Part shown: in pieces, positions 41,839-50,407 of the stretch
How the letters are laid out: every line of letters starts with the position of its first letter
Position numbering within the stretch: position 1 is the first letter of the stretch
From: an uncultured Eubacteriales bacterium
Lineage (GTDB): Bacteria; Bacillota; Clostridia; Oscillospirales; Acutalibacteraceae
Assembly (NCBI GenBank): GCA_902491475.1
Contig: CABUHY010000002.1
Span: 1 to 64,000 of the forward strand
Length of the DNA: 64,000 nucleotides
Direction of reading: 5' to 3'
The notes under the pieces: model-generated
Seen by the model: only the letters and a program-made list of their open reading frames with translations
Database searches by the model: none
Told to the model about the DNA's origin: nothing
Made by a program: the position numbers and the translations under genes

Positions 41839-43083
41839 TCATACATTCCAGCTGTTGATGTACTTCTCCTGCTCTGCGGAAAGCGTGTCTATCGAAATGC
41901 CCCACGCCGCAAGCTTCCTCATTGCGACATTACGGTCAATCTCCTGCGGAACGAAGTTTACGCCGACCTTTACCTTGTCACGGTGCTGCGCCATATACTT
42001 TGCGGAAAGAGCCTGAATCGCAAAGCTCATATCCATAATCTCGGCAGGATGTCCGTCGCCTGCGGCAAGGTTTACAAGCCTGCCCTCTGCAAGCAGATTT
42101 ATCCAATGTCCGTTTGGCATTTTATAGCCCATAATATTATTTCTCTTTTCGGCAATTTCAACGGCGTTCTTTTCGAGGTCGCCTATGTTTATTTCAACAT
42201 TGAAATGACCTGCGTTGCAGACGATTGCGCCGTCCTTCATATTGAGCATTGCCTCTTCCGTGATAACATCCTTGCAGCCTGTAACGGTAACGAAGAAATC
42301 GCCGATTTTTGCCGCCTCAACCATAGGCAGAACGGTAAAGCCCTCCATCTTAGCTTCCATAGCCTTTATCGGGTCAATTTCCGTAACGATAACATCCGCA
42401 CCGAAGCCCTTGGCACGCATTGCAACGCCCTTGCCGCACCAGCCGTAACCGGCAACGACAACCTTTTTGCCCGCAACGACAAGGTTCGTGGTTCTGTTTA
42501 TACCGTCCCACACGCTCTGACCCGTGCCGTAGCGGTTGTCAAAAAGATATTTGCACTGTGCATTGTTTACCGCCATCATCGGGAAAAGAAGCTTGCCGTC
42601 CTTTTCCATAGCTTTGAGCCTGATAATTCCCGTTGTGGTCTCCTCACAGCCGCCGATAACGCCCTTGATAAGCTCGGGGTACTCGTTGTGAATGAGGTTT
42701 ACCAAATCTCCGCCGTCGTCGATAATAATATTCGGACCGACTTCAATAACTTTTTTAAGATGCTCGCCGTACTCCTCCGCAGTAGCGCCGTGATAGGCAA
42801 AAACATTGAGCCCGCCCTTTACGAGAGCCGCCGCAACATCATCCTGGGTTGAAAGCGGATTGCTTCCCGTAACGAACATTTCCGCACCGCCTGCCGCGAG
42901 CACCCTGCAAAGATATGCCGTCTTTGCTTCAAGATGAACGGAAAGCGCGATTTTAAGCCCCGCAAACGGCTTTTCCTGCGCAAATTCCTTTTCAAGCGAG
43001 GACAAAAGCGGCATATTAGCCTTTACCCACTGTATTTTTCTTTCTCCCGATTCATAAAGGGATAAATCTCTTATATCACTCAT
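41839..43083 (-). CDS. ahcY: Adenosylhomocysteinase (S-adenosylhomocysteine hydrolase)
   Basis: Splits S-adenosylhomocysteine into adenosine and homocysteine with bound NAD, recycling the methylation by-product. 414 residues, the short form without the 40-residue insertion. Motifs: LSVHLEAKTAYL, DDGGDLVNLIH, EETTTGIIRL, NAQCKYLFDNRYGTGQS, and the NAD loop VVVAGYGWCGKGVA. ATG 43083 is preceded by GAAAGG at eight bases; GTG 43092 is less likely. It stands alone; no SAH riboswitch was seen in the short upstream spacer. Confidence 0.95.
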   Translation of the reverse strand: MSDIRDLSLYESGERKIQWVKANMPLLSSLEKEFAQEKPFAGLKIALSVHLEAKTAYLCRVLAAGGAEMFVTGSNPLSTQDDVAAALVKGGLNVFAYHGATAEEYGEHLKKVIEVGPNIIIDDGGDLVNLIHNEYPELIKGVIGGCEETTTGIIRLKAMEKDGKLLFPMMAVNNAQCKYLFDNRYGTGQSVWDGINRTTNLVVAGKKVVVAGYGWCGKGVAMRAKGFGADVIVTEIDPIKAMEAKMEGFTVLPMVEAAKIGDFFVTVTGCKDVITEEAMLNMKDGAIVCNAGHFNVEINIGDLEKNAVEIAEKRNNIMGYKMPNGHWINLLAEGRLVNLAAGDGHPAEIMDMSFAIQALSAKYMAQHRDKVKVGVNFVPQEIDRNVAMRKLAAWGISIDTLSAEQEKYINSWNV

Positions 43084-43225
43084 TACATACACCTTTCCGG
43101 TAAATATTTGTTAACCATAATAAAATAACATATTCCCTGCCAAAAAGCAATAAATATTGACATATGTTAATAATTATGCGATAATTAAGCTAACTAAAAG
43201 GCGGTATTGGGAGGCACACATTTTT

Positions 43226-44191
43226 ATGGAAAACAGCAATAACATTATCAAAAGAATAATCTGTGTTGTTCTCGTTATTTCACTCACGGTTTGCATTTTT
43301 TCCTCCTGTAAAAAGGATAATCAGGAAGAGGAAATTACCCGAGGCAACGCTCAGATAGAAAGACCGACTTACGCCGACGAAACTCAACCCGACGGCGAAG
43401 CGACAACGGACCCTGCCGCAACCATGGCAGACGCACGCAACACCACAAAGGCGGCTTCTTCCGACACGGCTGCGACCACCGAAAGCACAACTTACAGCAA
43501 TGACCCGCAGATAAACAACGCTATCAATGACGCAGCAAATGCAAGCGGTATGAGCCCCGAGCAAATAGCCCAGTTTATTCAGATAATGGGCTATGATTAT
43601 GACCCCAACCAGGGCATTTTCTACACAAGCCTTGACAACTGGCAAAGGCAGGCAAATTTCGTTTCGCACTATGATACGGCAGCTCACTACTTCAATATGA
43701 ACTACCGCACCGCACGAATCGACTTCGGACCTATCGACGGTCTTGATTGGAGAATTCAGCTTTGGAAAGGTCAGTACGGCGCATTCGGCGGAAGTGAAAT
43801 CGGTGTTTACACCAAGGACCCGAAGCAGAACGCAATGCTTTACCACTGTGCGGACGACGACCATCTTCTTTATATGGAATCGGCTCTTTATCTTAACAAA
43901 AGCGATTATGAAAGTAATAAGATTTATTTTACAAGAGAGTGGCAGGCTCATTGGTGGCTTACAGGCTTCAAGCCCGGCGTTGTAAATCCCTCGTCGCTGA
44001 TTATGACAATGCGTATCCGCTGCACCTCCTCAAAGATGGCAACGCAGTTTGTTTCGGCCCTTGAAACCGCAGGCTTTACGCAAGTCAAAAAGCAGAGCGA
44101 GTTGACATATGACACCTTCTGCAGAAGTCTCAACGATATTTACATAGTTTGGGACAGCGTCGGCGAGTTAAACTACATACAGCAGCATTAA
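43226..44191 (+). CDS. Lipoprotein with DUF4474-like domain
   Basis: 321 residues. Lipobox FSSC, lipidated Cys28. A Thr/Ala/Asp-rich linker (about 40-105) leads to a globular domain with GIFYTSLDNWQRQANFV and WRIQLWKGQYGAFGG, patterns I associate with DUF4474, function unknown; the family name is from memory. ATG 43226 follows GGGAGG; 23 extra upstream residues are rejected. Monocistronic with its own terminator. Confidence 0.8.
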   Translation: MENSNNIIKRIICVVLVISLTVCIFSSCKKDNQEEEITRGNAQIERPTYADETQPDGEATTDPAATMADARNTTKAASSDTAATTESTTYSNDPQINNAINDAANASGMSPEQIAQFIQIMGYDYDPNQGIFYTSLDNWQRQANFVSHYDTAAHYFNMNYRTARIDFGPIDGLDWRIQLWKGQYGAFGGSEIGVYTKDPKQNAMLYHCADDDHLLYMESALYLNKSDYESNKIYFTREWQAHWWLTGFKPGVVNPSSLIMTMRIRCTSSKMATQFVSALETAGFTQVKKQSELTYDTFCRSLNDIYIVWDSVGELNYIQQH

Positions 44192-44195
44192 AAAT

Positions 44196-44219
44196 AAAGC
44201 CCACTACGGTGGGCTTTTA
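44196..44219 (+). terminator. Terminator after the DUF4474-like lipoprotein
   Basis: AAAGCCCAC-TACG-GTGGGCTTT then TAT. Short but stable. Confidence 0.75.
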
Positions 44220-44222
44220 TAA

Positions 44223-44393
44223 TATGGTGATTAGTGTGATTTTCACACTAATCATAATTATATTGCCCTCAAAATTTGCCTTTGGCATAATTTTGAGATG
44301 GCAGAAATCACCATTCACGCCTGTTCAGGCAACGCAGGTTAATCAGGTGATTTTTAATAAACTGTTGTTGCCTGAAAGGCTATGGTGATTAGT
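44223..44393 (+). other. Structured leader bounded by 13-bp direct repeats
   Basis: TATGGTGATTAGT occurs at 44223-44235 and again at 44381-44393, the second copy containing the start of the HD gene. Between them lie nested inverted repeats: GATTAGTGTGA/TCACACTAATC, TGCC-CTCAAAATT..AATTTTGAG-..GGCA, GCCTG-TT-CAGGC, and long-range TGGTGATT/AATCACCA. It may be a structured regulatory RNA or a small inserted element. Confidence 0.45.
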
Positions 44394-44975
44394 ATGAAAA
44401 AAGGATTTTTTGCCTTTACGGGCAGAATTAAATATATCAACCGTTGGGCGCTTATGCGTAACACGACTTATGAAACCTTGAGCCAACATTCGCACGAGGT
44501 TGCGGTCCTGGCGCACGCCCTCGCAGTTATCGGCAACAAAAAGCTCGGCAAAAGCTACAATGCCGAGAGAGCTGCTCTCCTGGGGCTTTACCACGATGTA
44601 CCCGAGATAATAACGGGCGATATGCCCACCCCCGTCAAGTACTACAGCAAGGATATGCGCAAGACCTTTGAGCAAATCGAAAATAACGCCTGCTCAACTC
44701 TCCTTGATATGCTCGACGACGATATAAGAGGAGAATACACCTCGCTGTTTTTCAAGGACGAAAAAGACACAGAGCTTTGGCGGCTTGTCAAAGCGGCGGA
44801 CAAGCTGAGCGCATATATCAAGTGCATTGAGGAAAGAAAAGCGGGAAACTCCGAATTTTCCGACGCCGAAAATTCGACAAAAGCGTTAATTGATTCGCTC
44901 AACTGCGAGGAAGCGGATATTTTCGTAAAAGAATATCTCCCCGCTTACGAATTACCGCTTGATAAGCTTAAATAA
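44382..44975 (+). CDS. yfbR: HD-domain 5'-deoxynucleotidase, YfbR type
   Basis: Metal-dependent HD phosphohydrolase removing phosphate from deoxyribonucleoside 5'-monophosphates. Family text: RWALMRNTTYETLSQHSHEVA with the first His, AALLGLYHDVPEIITGDMPTPVKY with the HD pair, and RKTFEQIE. 197 residues is normal. The start is uncertain: ATG 44382 has GAAAGG only two bases away, while ATG 44394 lies 14 bases off. The protein is unaffected by the choice. Confidence 0.92.
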   Translation: MVISMKKGFFAFTGRIKYINRWALMRNTTYETLSQHSHEVAVLAHALAVIGNKKLGKSYNAERAALLGLYHDVPEIITGDMPTPVKYYSKDMRKTFEQIENNACSTLLDMLDDDIRGEYTSLFFKDEKDTELWRLVKAADKLSAYIKCIEERKAGNSEFSDAENSTKALIDSLNCEEADIFVKEYLPAYELPLDKLK

Positions 44976-44976
44976 A

Positions 44977-45019
44977 AACAGACAGGCAAAATTAAAATTG
45001 CCTGTCTGTTTTTATTTTC
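44977..45019. terminator. Bidirectional terminator
   Basis: AAACAGACAGGCAA / TTGCCTGTCTGTTT stem between yfbR and the convergent hepT, overlapping the hepT stop region. Confidence 0.8.
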
Positions 45020-45341
45020 TCATCATATTAAGCAAGTCGGGAATATCATACTTCAAGGTGTCGAAAATCACATCCAAGTCAACACTTCCGTAATCGTGAA
45101 CTATTCTGTTCCTCAATCCCGACATTGCCGTCCACGGGATATTCTGCCTTGCTTTCTTATATTCGTCTGTCAGATGCTTTGAATTTTCGGAAATCTGTAT
45201 CATTCTGAAAAGCATTGAGTCAAGCAAAATTTCATTGTGATTAAGCTCGTCAATATCCACATCCGCCATATGTTCGGTAATAAATTCCAAATCCCCTACG
45301 ATTTTATTTATATAAAACTCATTGTCCTTAATGTTATCCAT
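45012..45341 (-). CDS. hepT: HEPN-domain toxin, HepT/DUF86 family
   Basis: 109 residues, all-helical HEPN protein. The RNase-type motif R(x4)H is seen as RNRIVHDY in AMSGLRNRIVHDYGSVD. In characterised HepT/MntA pairs the HEPN protein is the toxin (RNA cleavage) and is silenced by AMP transfer to the Tyr of this motif by its partner; Tyr is present here. Its start overlaps the partner gene by 8 bases. Confidence 0.92.
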   Translation of the reverse strand: MDNIKDNEFYINKIVGDLEFITEHMADVDIDELNHNEILLDSMLFRMIQISENSKHLTDEYKKARQNIPWTAMSGLRNRIVHDYGSVDLDVIFDTLKYDIPDLLNMMRK

Positions 45342-45807
45342 AAATTTTTATCCCATCCTTCAAAATCTCATTTATCAAATCCGGATTGTTATTCAACTGC
45401 TTTATATCCAATGCGTCAACCTTTTTATGCAAAGCGTTTCGTAAGTCCTCAACCAATGCAAAAAACTGCAAGCCTTTTACATTTGACGAAATCAACAAAT
45501 CCACATCACTGTCCGGCTTGGCTTTTCCCTTTGCGTATGAACCGAACAGATAACAATACTCAACATTATACTTCTGAAAAATAACGGCGCTTTTTTTTAT
45601 TATGCTGTCTTGCGTAAGTATGCCGTGCTCTTCATCAATCGGATTTATCTTCGCCAATTGTTCAAGAATGTAGTTATACTTTATTGTTCCTATCTTGCTT
45701 TTATCATTCTCATATGATTTGTAAGAGCGCAAGGAAATGCCCACAAGCTCTGCCGCTTGGGGTTGTGTGAAGCCTTTTTCGATTCGTGTTTCTTTTAATG
45801 CGCTCAT
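45334..45807 (-). CDS. mntA: HTH-fused MntA-type nucleotidyltransferase antitoxin
   Basis: 157 residues from ATG 45807 (GAGGTG upstream). Residues 1-55 are an XRE-like HTH (ETRIEKGFTQPQAAELVGIS, LRSYKSYEND); residues 70-155 are a minimal nucleotidyltransferase with LFGSYAKGKAKPDSDVDLLI (GSx10DxD). It should neutralise HepT by modifying its RxxxxHxY tyrosine and, by its added HTH, repress its own promoter. The palindromes in the promoter (45833-45880) fit this. Confidence 0.9.
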   Translation of the reverse strand: MSALKETRIEKGFTQPQAAELVGISLRSYKSYENDKSKIGTIKYNYILEQLAKINPIDEEHGILTQDSIIKKSAVIFQKYNVEYCYLFGSYAKGKAKPDSDVDLLISSNVKGLQFFALVEDLRNALHKKVDALDIKQLNNNPDLINEILKDGIKIYG

Positions 45808-45826
45808 TCTTTGCACCTCAAGAGAT

Positions 45827-45880
45827 ATTATAGTGCAACATTTGCACTTTGTCAATTATCAAAAGTGCAATATTTACACT
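45827..45880 (-). promoter_or_regulatory. Promoter and twin operators of the mntA-hepT pair
   Basis: Minus strand: perfect TTGACA (45850-45855), 17-nt spacer, perfect TATAAT (45827-45832). The spacer contains the palindrome GTGCAAATGTTGCAC; a second copy, AGTGTAAATATTGCACT, lies upstream at 45864-45880. Repressor bound to the first would cover the promoter. Confidence 0.8.
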
Positions 45881-45950
45881 TTTCCTTTTTCAAAATGCAA
45901 ATCAATGCTTTTATATTATTTATCAACACTATATGATTATGTAACAAAAA

Positions 45951-45976
45951 ACGGCTGAAAGATATTCAGCCGTTTA
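45951..45976 (-). terminator. Terminator after hisS-aspS
   Basis: ACGGCTGAA / TTCAGCCGT stem; minus strand continues TTTTTTG. Confidence 0.8.
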
Positions 45977-45979
45977 TCA

Positions 45980-47770
45980 TTATTCTTTTTCCTCTGTCCT
46001 TGTAACCGCAATGCCGAGGTCGTCAAGCTGAAGCTTGTCAACGGGTGCGGGACATTCGGTCATAGGCTCCGAAGCGTTCTGGACCTTGGGATAAGCCACT
46101 ACATCTCTGAGGCTCTCACAGCCGAGCATCTGCATACAAAGTCTGTCAAGTCCGATACCCATACCACCGTGAGGCGGAGCGCCGAAACGAAAAGCGTCAA
46201 GCAGGTAGCCGAACTTTTCGTACGCCTCTTCCTTTGTAAGTCCGAGCAAATCGAAAATCCTCGACTGAAGCTGCGGGTCCGTAATTCTTATCGAGCCGGA
46301 AGAGAGCTCAATTCCGTTAAGCACAAGGTCATAGCACTTTGCCCTTACCTTGCCCTTGTCGGTTTCAAGATATTCAAGGCAATCGTCCATCGGTGCGGTA
46401 AACGGATGGTGCATTGCAAGCCATTCGCCGCTTTCCTCGTCATATTCAAAGAACGGGAACTCGGTAATCCAGAGAAGATTGTATTTGCCCTCGGGGATAA
46501 TGTCGAGCTTCTTTGCAACGGTCTGACGCAGTGCGCCGAGTATTGAAAGAACATGACTGTTGTTGGCGTCAGCAATGACAAGAAGCACATCGCCCTGCTT
46601 CAATTCAGCTTTAGACAGAATTTGACTAAGCTCGTCCTCTGTCATAAATTTGGCAAATGAGGAAGCCATACCGTCGGGGTTCATTCTTATCCAAGCCATA
46701 CCCTTTGCGCCGCTTCCCTTTGCCTGTTCGGTAAGCTTGTCTATCTCTTTTCTCGTGAGAACGGAAGCGGCATTTTCAGCCTTTATCGCCCTTACGCTTC
46801 CGCCTGCCTCAATTGCGCTCTTAAAGACAACAAACTCCGAATTTTTAACAATATCGGTAAGGTCGATAAGCTCCATACCGTATCTTGTATCGGGCTTGTC
46901 CGAACCGTATCTCTCCATAGCCTCTTTATATGTGAGACGGGGCAACGGAGTGGGAATATCCACGCCGAGTGCGTCCTTGAACACACGCTTTATATAGCCC
47001 TCGCCCATCTCAAGAACATCCTCCATCTCAACAAAGGACATCTCAATATCAATCTGCGTAAACTCGGGCTGACGGTCCGCTCTCAAATCCTCATCTCTGA
47101 AGCAGCGTGCAATCTGCATATACCTGTCAAAGCCCGCAACCATTGAAAGCTGTTTGTAAAGCTGCGGCGACTGCGGAAGTGCATAGAAGCTTCCGTTATG
47201 AATTCTCGACGGAACAAGGAAGTCTCTTGCGCCCTCGGGTGTGGAACGGATAAGCATGGGAGTTTCTATTTCGATAAAGCCGTTTTCATCAAAATAATCT
47301 CTTGTAATCTTTGCAACCTTGTGTCTGAAAATAATATTTTTCTGCAAATCGGGACGGCGAAGGTCAAGATAACGGTATTTAAGCCGAGTCAGCTCGCCCG
47401 TCTGTGAGTTTTCCTGAATTTCAAACGGTGTGGTCTCGCTCTTTGCAAGAACTCTTAATTCCTTGACCTCAATTTCAATCTCGCCCGTGGGAATATCGGG
47501 GTTTTTGGCGCTTCTCTCGCGAACCGTACCGACAGCTGCAAGGACATATTCGCTTCTTACCGAAAAAGCCTTGTCGAAAACTTCCTTGTCGGTGTTTTCG
47601 GTAAACGCCAACTGAACGACGCCCGTTCTGTCTCTCAAATCGACGAAAATCAATGCGCCGAGGTCTCGCTGACGCTGAACCCAACCGCAAAGAGTAACCT
47701 CTCTGCCTATATCCTTTGCGGTAAGCGTGCCGCAATAGTCTGTTCTTTTAATACCCTGCATTGTTTCCAT
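45980..47770 (-). CDS. aspS: Aspartyl-tRNA synthetase
   Basis: Class II synthetase charging tRNA-Asp, bacterial type with the GAD insertion. 596 residues: OB-fold anticodon-binding domain (VTLCGWVQRQRDLGALIFVDLRDR), motif 2 (ARCFRDEDLRADRQPEFTQID), the GAD domain (about 280-420) and motif 3 (GGMGIGLDRLCM). ATG 47770 shares one base with the hisS stop (TGATG). hisS-aspS is a standard Firmicutes operon. Confidence 0.97.
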   Translation of the reverse strand: METMQGIKRTDYCGTLTAKDIGREVTLCGWVQRQRDLGALIFVDLRDRTGVVQLAFTENTDKEVFDKAFSVRSEYVLAAVGTVRERSAKNPDIPTGEIEIEVKELRVLAKSETTPFEIQENSQTGELTRLKYRYLDLRRPDLQKNIIFRHKVAKITRDYFDENGFIEIETPMLIRSTPEGARDFLVPSRIHNGSFYALPQSPQLYKQLSMVAGFDRYMQIARCFRDEDLRADRQPEFTQIDIEMSFVEMEDVLEMGEGYIKRVFKDALGVDIPTPLPRLTYKEAMERYGSDKPDTRYGMELIDLTDIVKNSEFVVFKSAIEAGGSVRAIKAENAASVLTRKEIDKLTEQAKGSGAKGMAWIRMNPDGMASSFAKFMTEDELSQILSKAELKQGDVLLVIADANNSHVLSILGALRQTVAKKLDIIPEGKYNLLWITEFPFFEYDEESGEWLAMHHPFTAPMDDCLEYLETDKGKVRAKCYDLVLNGIELSSGSIRITDPQLQSRIFDLLGLTKEEAYEKFGYLLDAFRFGAPPHGGMGIGLDRLCMQMLGCESLRDVVAYPKVQNASEPMTECPAPVDKLQLDDLGIAVTRTEEKE

Positions 47771-49113
47771 CAATTTTGTCCTCCAAGTATATCTGTAATT
47801 TCAAGTCCCTCGATACCGTAGCCGTCAAGCGAGTCCATCGCCTGCTTTATAACGGTTGACTGGAAATTATCCGTGAAATCTTCAAGCTCAATTTCTGTCT
47901 GCGTTCCGTCCGACATATTTTTGAGCATAGCCTTGCCGCTTTCAAGCTCGCTGTCGCCGAGAACCACGGTGTAAAGCGCGCCTATCTTGTCGGCGTACTT
48001 CATCTGCGCCTTAACCGACCTGCCGACCGTGTCAAACTGAGCGGAAAGTCCCTCGTTTCTCAAATCGGTTGCGAGAGCCGACGCCTTGATGTTTGCCTCC
48101 GCTCCCATCGAAGCGATATAAAGGTCGCACTTTTTCCTTTCGGGGAACTCGGTTTTCTGTGTATCCATCAAAAGCATAAGCCTTTCGAGTCCGAGTCCGA
48201 AGCCGCAGGCAGGCGTAGGCTTACCGCCCATCTCCTCAACAAGTCCGTCGTAACGGCCGCCGCCGCAAACCGTGCCCTGAGCTCCTATCTCATTCGAGAC
48301 GAACTCAAAAACGGTTCTTGTGTAATAATCAAGGCCTCTGACAATCGTCGGATTAACCGTGAAATCGATATTGTTTGCCGTCAGATATTTTTTAACCGAC
48401 TCAAAATGTTCGTTGCAGTCGTCGCAAAGATAGTCGAGAATTTTCGGCGCGTCCTTTGCGATTTCCGAGCATACGGGGCTCTTACAGTCAAGTATTCTCA
48501 TCGGATTTTTTTCAAGTCTGCCCTTGCAGGTATCGCACAAATCGTCATAGTGCGCCCTGAAATAGTCCTTGAGCGCCTCCTGATACTTTTTGCGGCACTC
48601 GGGGCAGCCGATTGAATTTATTTCAAGCGATATATTGTTTACGCCGAGGTAATTGAACACCTCGTTTGCAAGCAGGATAATCTCCGCATCCTGCGCCGCA
48701 CCGCCTGCGCCGAAGCACTCGACGCCGAACTGATGGAATTCACGAAGTCTGCCCGCCTGCGGTTTTTCATAACGGTAGCAGGGGGTAAGGTAATAAATCT
48801 TCTGCGGCATAGCCTCGTTGAAAAGACCGTGTTCAAGGAAAGCACGCACTGCGCCTGCCGTTCCCTCGGGCTTTAAGGTTATCGACCTGTCGCCCTTGTC
48901 CTTAAAGGTGTACATTTCCTTTTGAACGACATCCGTAGTCTCGCCTACCGAACGCTGAAAAAGCTCGGTGTGCTCAAACACGGGCGTACGCATTTCGTAA
49001 AAGCCGTAGTTTTCGGCAATTTCACGCATAGCCGCTTCGATGTATTGAATTTTATAGCTGCCCGACGGCAATGTGTCGAGCGTTCCTTTAATTGCGTTGG
49101 TTATAAGCGCCAT
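47770..49113 (-). CDS. hisS: Histidyl-tRNA synthetase
   Basis: Class II synthetase for histidine, 447 residues. Motif 1 (MRTPVFEHTELFQRSVGETTDVVQKEMY), motif 2 (PCYRYEKPQAGRLREFHQFGVE), histidine-A sequence RGLDYYTRTVFEF, motif 3 (GFGLGLERLM), and the C-terminal anticodon domain. Four CxxC-type cysteines in the insertion (CPECRKKYQ, CDTCKG) resemble a zinc site. No T-box leader seen upstream. Confidence 0.97.
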   Translation of the reverse strand: MALITNAIKGTLDTLPSGSYKIQYIEAAMREIAENYGFYEMRTPVFEHTELFQRSVGETTDVVQKEMYTFKDKGDRSITLKPEGTAGAVRAFLEHGLFNEAMPQKIYYLTPCYRYEKPQAGRLREFHQFGVECFGAGGAAQDAEIILLANEVFNYLGVNNISLEINSIGCPECRKKYQEALKDYFRAHYDDLCDTCKGRLEKNPMRILDCKSPVCSEIAKDAPKILDYLCDDCNEHFESVKKYLTANNIDFTVNPTIVRGLDYYTRTVFEFVSNEIGAQGTVCGGGRYDGLVEEMGGKPTPACGFGLGLERLMLLMDTQKTEFPERKKCDLYIASMGAEANIKASALATDLRNEGLSAQFDTVGRSVKAQMKYADKIGALYTVVLGDSELESGKAMLKNMSDGTQTEIELEDFTDNFQSTVIKQAMDSLDGYGIEGLEITDILGGQN

Positions 49114-49174
49114 AAGTTTTCATTCCTTTATTTATACAGAATTGCCCCCTCCGAAAAGGAAGGGGCGATTTTAT

Positions 49175-49591
49175 TCAGTGTTGTTCGCCGTTCTTCGGGT
49201 TTACAATATCTCTCCAGTCAAGGTCGCCCCTCGCAAGGCTGTGGATAAGCGCCTCTGCGGTAGCGATGTTTGTAGCGACGGGTATATTGTGAACGTCGCA
49301 GAGCCTTAAAAGATTTGCTTCGTTAGGCTCGTGAGGCTTGGGGTTAAGAGGGTCTCTGAACATAAGCAAAAGGTCAATTTCGTTGCATGCAATCATTGAG
49401 CCTATCTGCTGGTCGCCGCCCTGAGCGCCGCTTAAAAACTGAGTTATTTTAAGACCCGTTGCCTCAGCGACAAGCTTGCCCGTAGTTCCCGTAGCGCAAA
49501 GGTTGTGCTTTGAAAGAATTCCGCAATATGCAATGCAGAACTGAGTCATAAGTTCTTTTTTCTCGTCATGTGCTATAAGAGCTATGTTCAT
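49175..49591 (-). CDS. mgsA: Methylglyoxal synthase
   Basis: Turns dihydroxyacetone phosphate into methylglyoxal, a bypass when phosphate is short. 138 residues with ATGTTGKLVAEATG, FLSGAQGGDQQIGSMIA and LLLMFRDPLNPKPHEPN; catalytic Asp in GGDQQ. In many Clostridia mgsA closes the mre/min cluster, and the same order is kept here. Confidence 0.96.
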   Translation of the reverse strand: MNIALIAHDEKKELMTQFCIAYCGILSKHNLCATGTTGKLVAEATGLKITQFLSGAQGGDQQIGSMIACNEIDLLLMFRDPLNPKPHEPNEANLLRLCDVHNIPVATNIATAEALIHSLARGDLDWRDIVNPKNGEQH

Positions 49592-49660
49592 ATATCTTCC
49601 TCCCTATGAAACTCCTCAAACAGTATGATACCAAATTTTCACTCGGTTTTCAACTGTTTA

Positions 49661-50392
49661 TCAATAAAAATCCTTCGGATTGAATAAAACGCTTTCGCCC
49701 GAAATGCGCTTTGCCGTTCTTAAAAATGCATTGAAAGCATATTTTGAAATTTTGCTTCCTCCCGAAAGCAGTCTTACACTGTCGTCCTCGGGAATAACGC
49801 CGATAAGCCCGACCCTTGCCGCATCGACAACATCGTCAAGCTTCATCTGCTTTCCCGTTTCGACCTCATACTTGTCAAAGCGGTTGACTATCATCCTTAT
49901 ATCAATGTTTTTATTGGCTTTTAAGACCTTTCCGGCCGCAGCGTCAACGCTTCTGACACAAACGGGGTCGCAGGTAACGACCGCAAGGGCTCTGTCGCAA
50001 ACCTCTGCCAATATTTCGTGAAGAGAATCGGCGCCTGCCGCAGAATCAACCAACACATAATCGTAATCATTGTCGGCACGGGCAAGCAGTTCCGAAACAG
50101 ACTTTTTTGTTATGCTTTCCGAAAAATCGGACGGAGCCGAAAGCAAGTCGGGCATACCGTCGCCGCTGACAACGGCCTGTGAAAACGAGCATCTGTTTTC
50201 GATAATGTCAAGCCAGTTATATACGACCTGTGAGCCGATATTCATAATGAGGTCAAGGCTACGAAAGCCCACATCGGCGTCAACGAGCAAAACGCTTTTG
50301 CCCATTGAGCACATAGCGTTTGCAAGCCCGACCGACACGGACGACTTACCTACGCCGCCCTTGCCGGATATGACAAGAATTTTTTCAGCCAT
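49661..50392 (-). CDS. minD: MinD-like ParA/MinD ATPase
   Basis: 243 residues. Deviant Walker A KGGVGKSS at the N-terminus, LLVDADVGFRSLDLIMN (Walker A'), and DYVLVDSAAGAD (Walker B). Placed after mrdA in the rod-shape operon, the usual place of minD, so it probably serves division-site placement. Oddities: no minC or minE next to it, and the C-terminus (ESVLFNPKDFY) lacks the amphipathic basic membrane-targeting helix of classical MinD. It could be a divergent orphan. ATG 50392 is preferred over GTG 50401 because of GGGG spacing. Confidence 0.85.
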   Translation of the reverse strand: MAEKILVISGKGGVGKSSVSVGLANAMCSMGKSVLLVDADVGFRSLDLIMNIGSQVVYNWLDIIENRCSFSQAVVSGDGMPDLLSAPSDFSESITKKSVSELLARADNDYDYVLVDSAAGADSLHEILAEVCDRALAVVTCDPVCVRSVDAAAGKVLKANKNIDIRMIVNRFDKYEVETGKQMKLDDVVDAARVGLIGVIPEDDSVRLLSGGSKISKYAFNAFLRTAKRISGESVLFNPKDFY

Positions 50393-50407
50393 TTTCCTCA
50401 CCCCAAA

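Noticed and set aside
41554..42852. 432-aa open frame on the plus strand
   Set aside because: Antisense to ahcY and hpf, which are unmistakable; composition (many Cys, His, Asn, Arg) is that of a shadow frame.
43084..43225. SAH riboswitch in front of ahcY
   Set aside because: The spacer is short, AT-rich and shows no conserved pseudoknot-type pairing.
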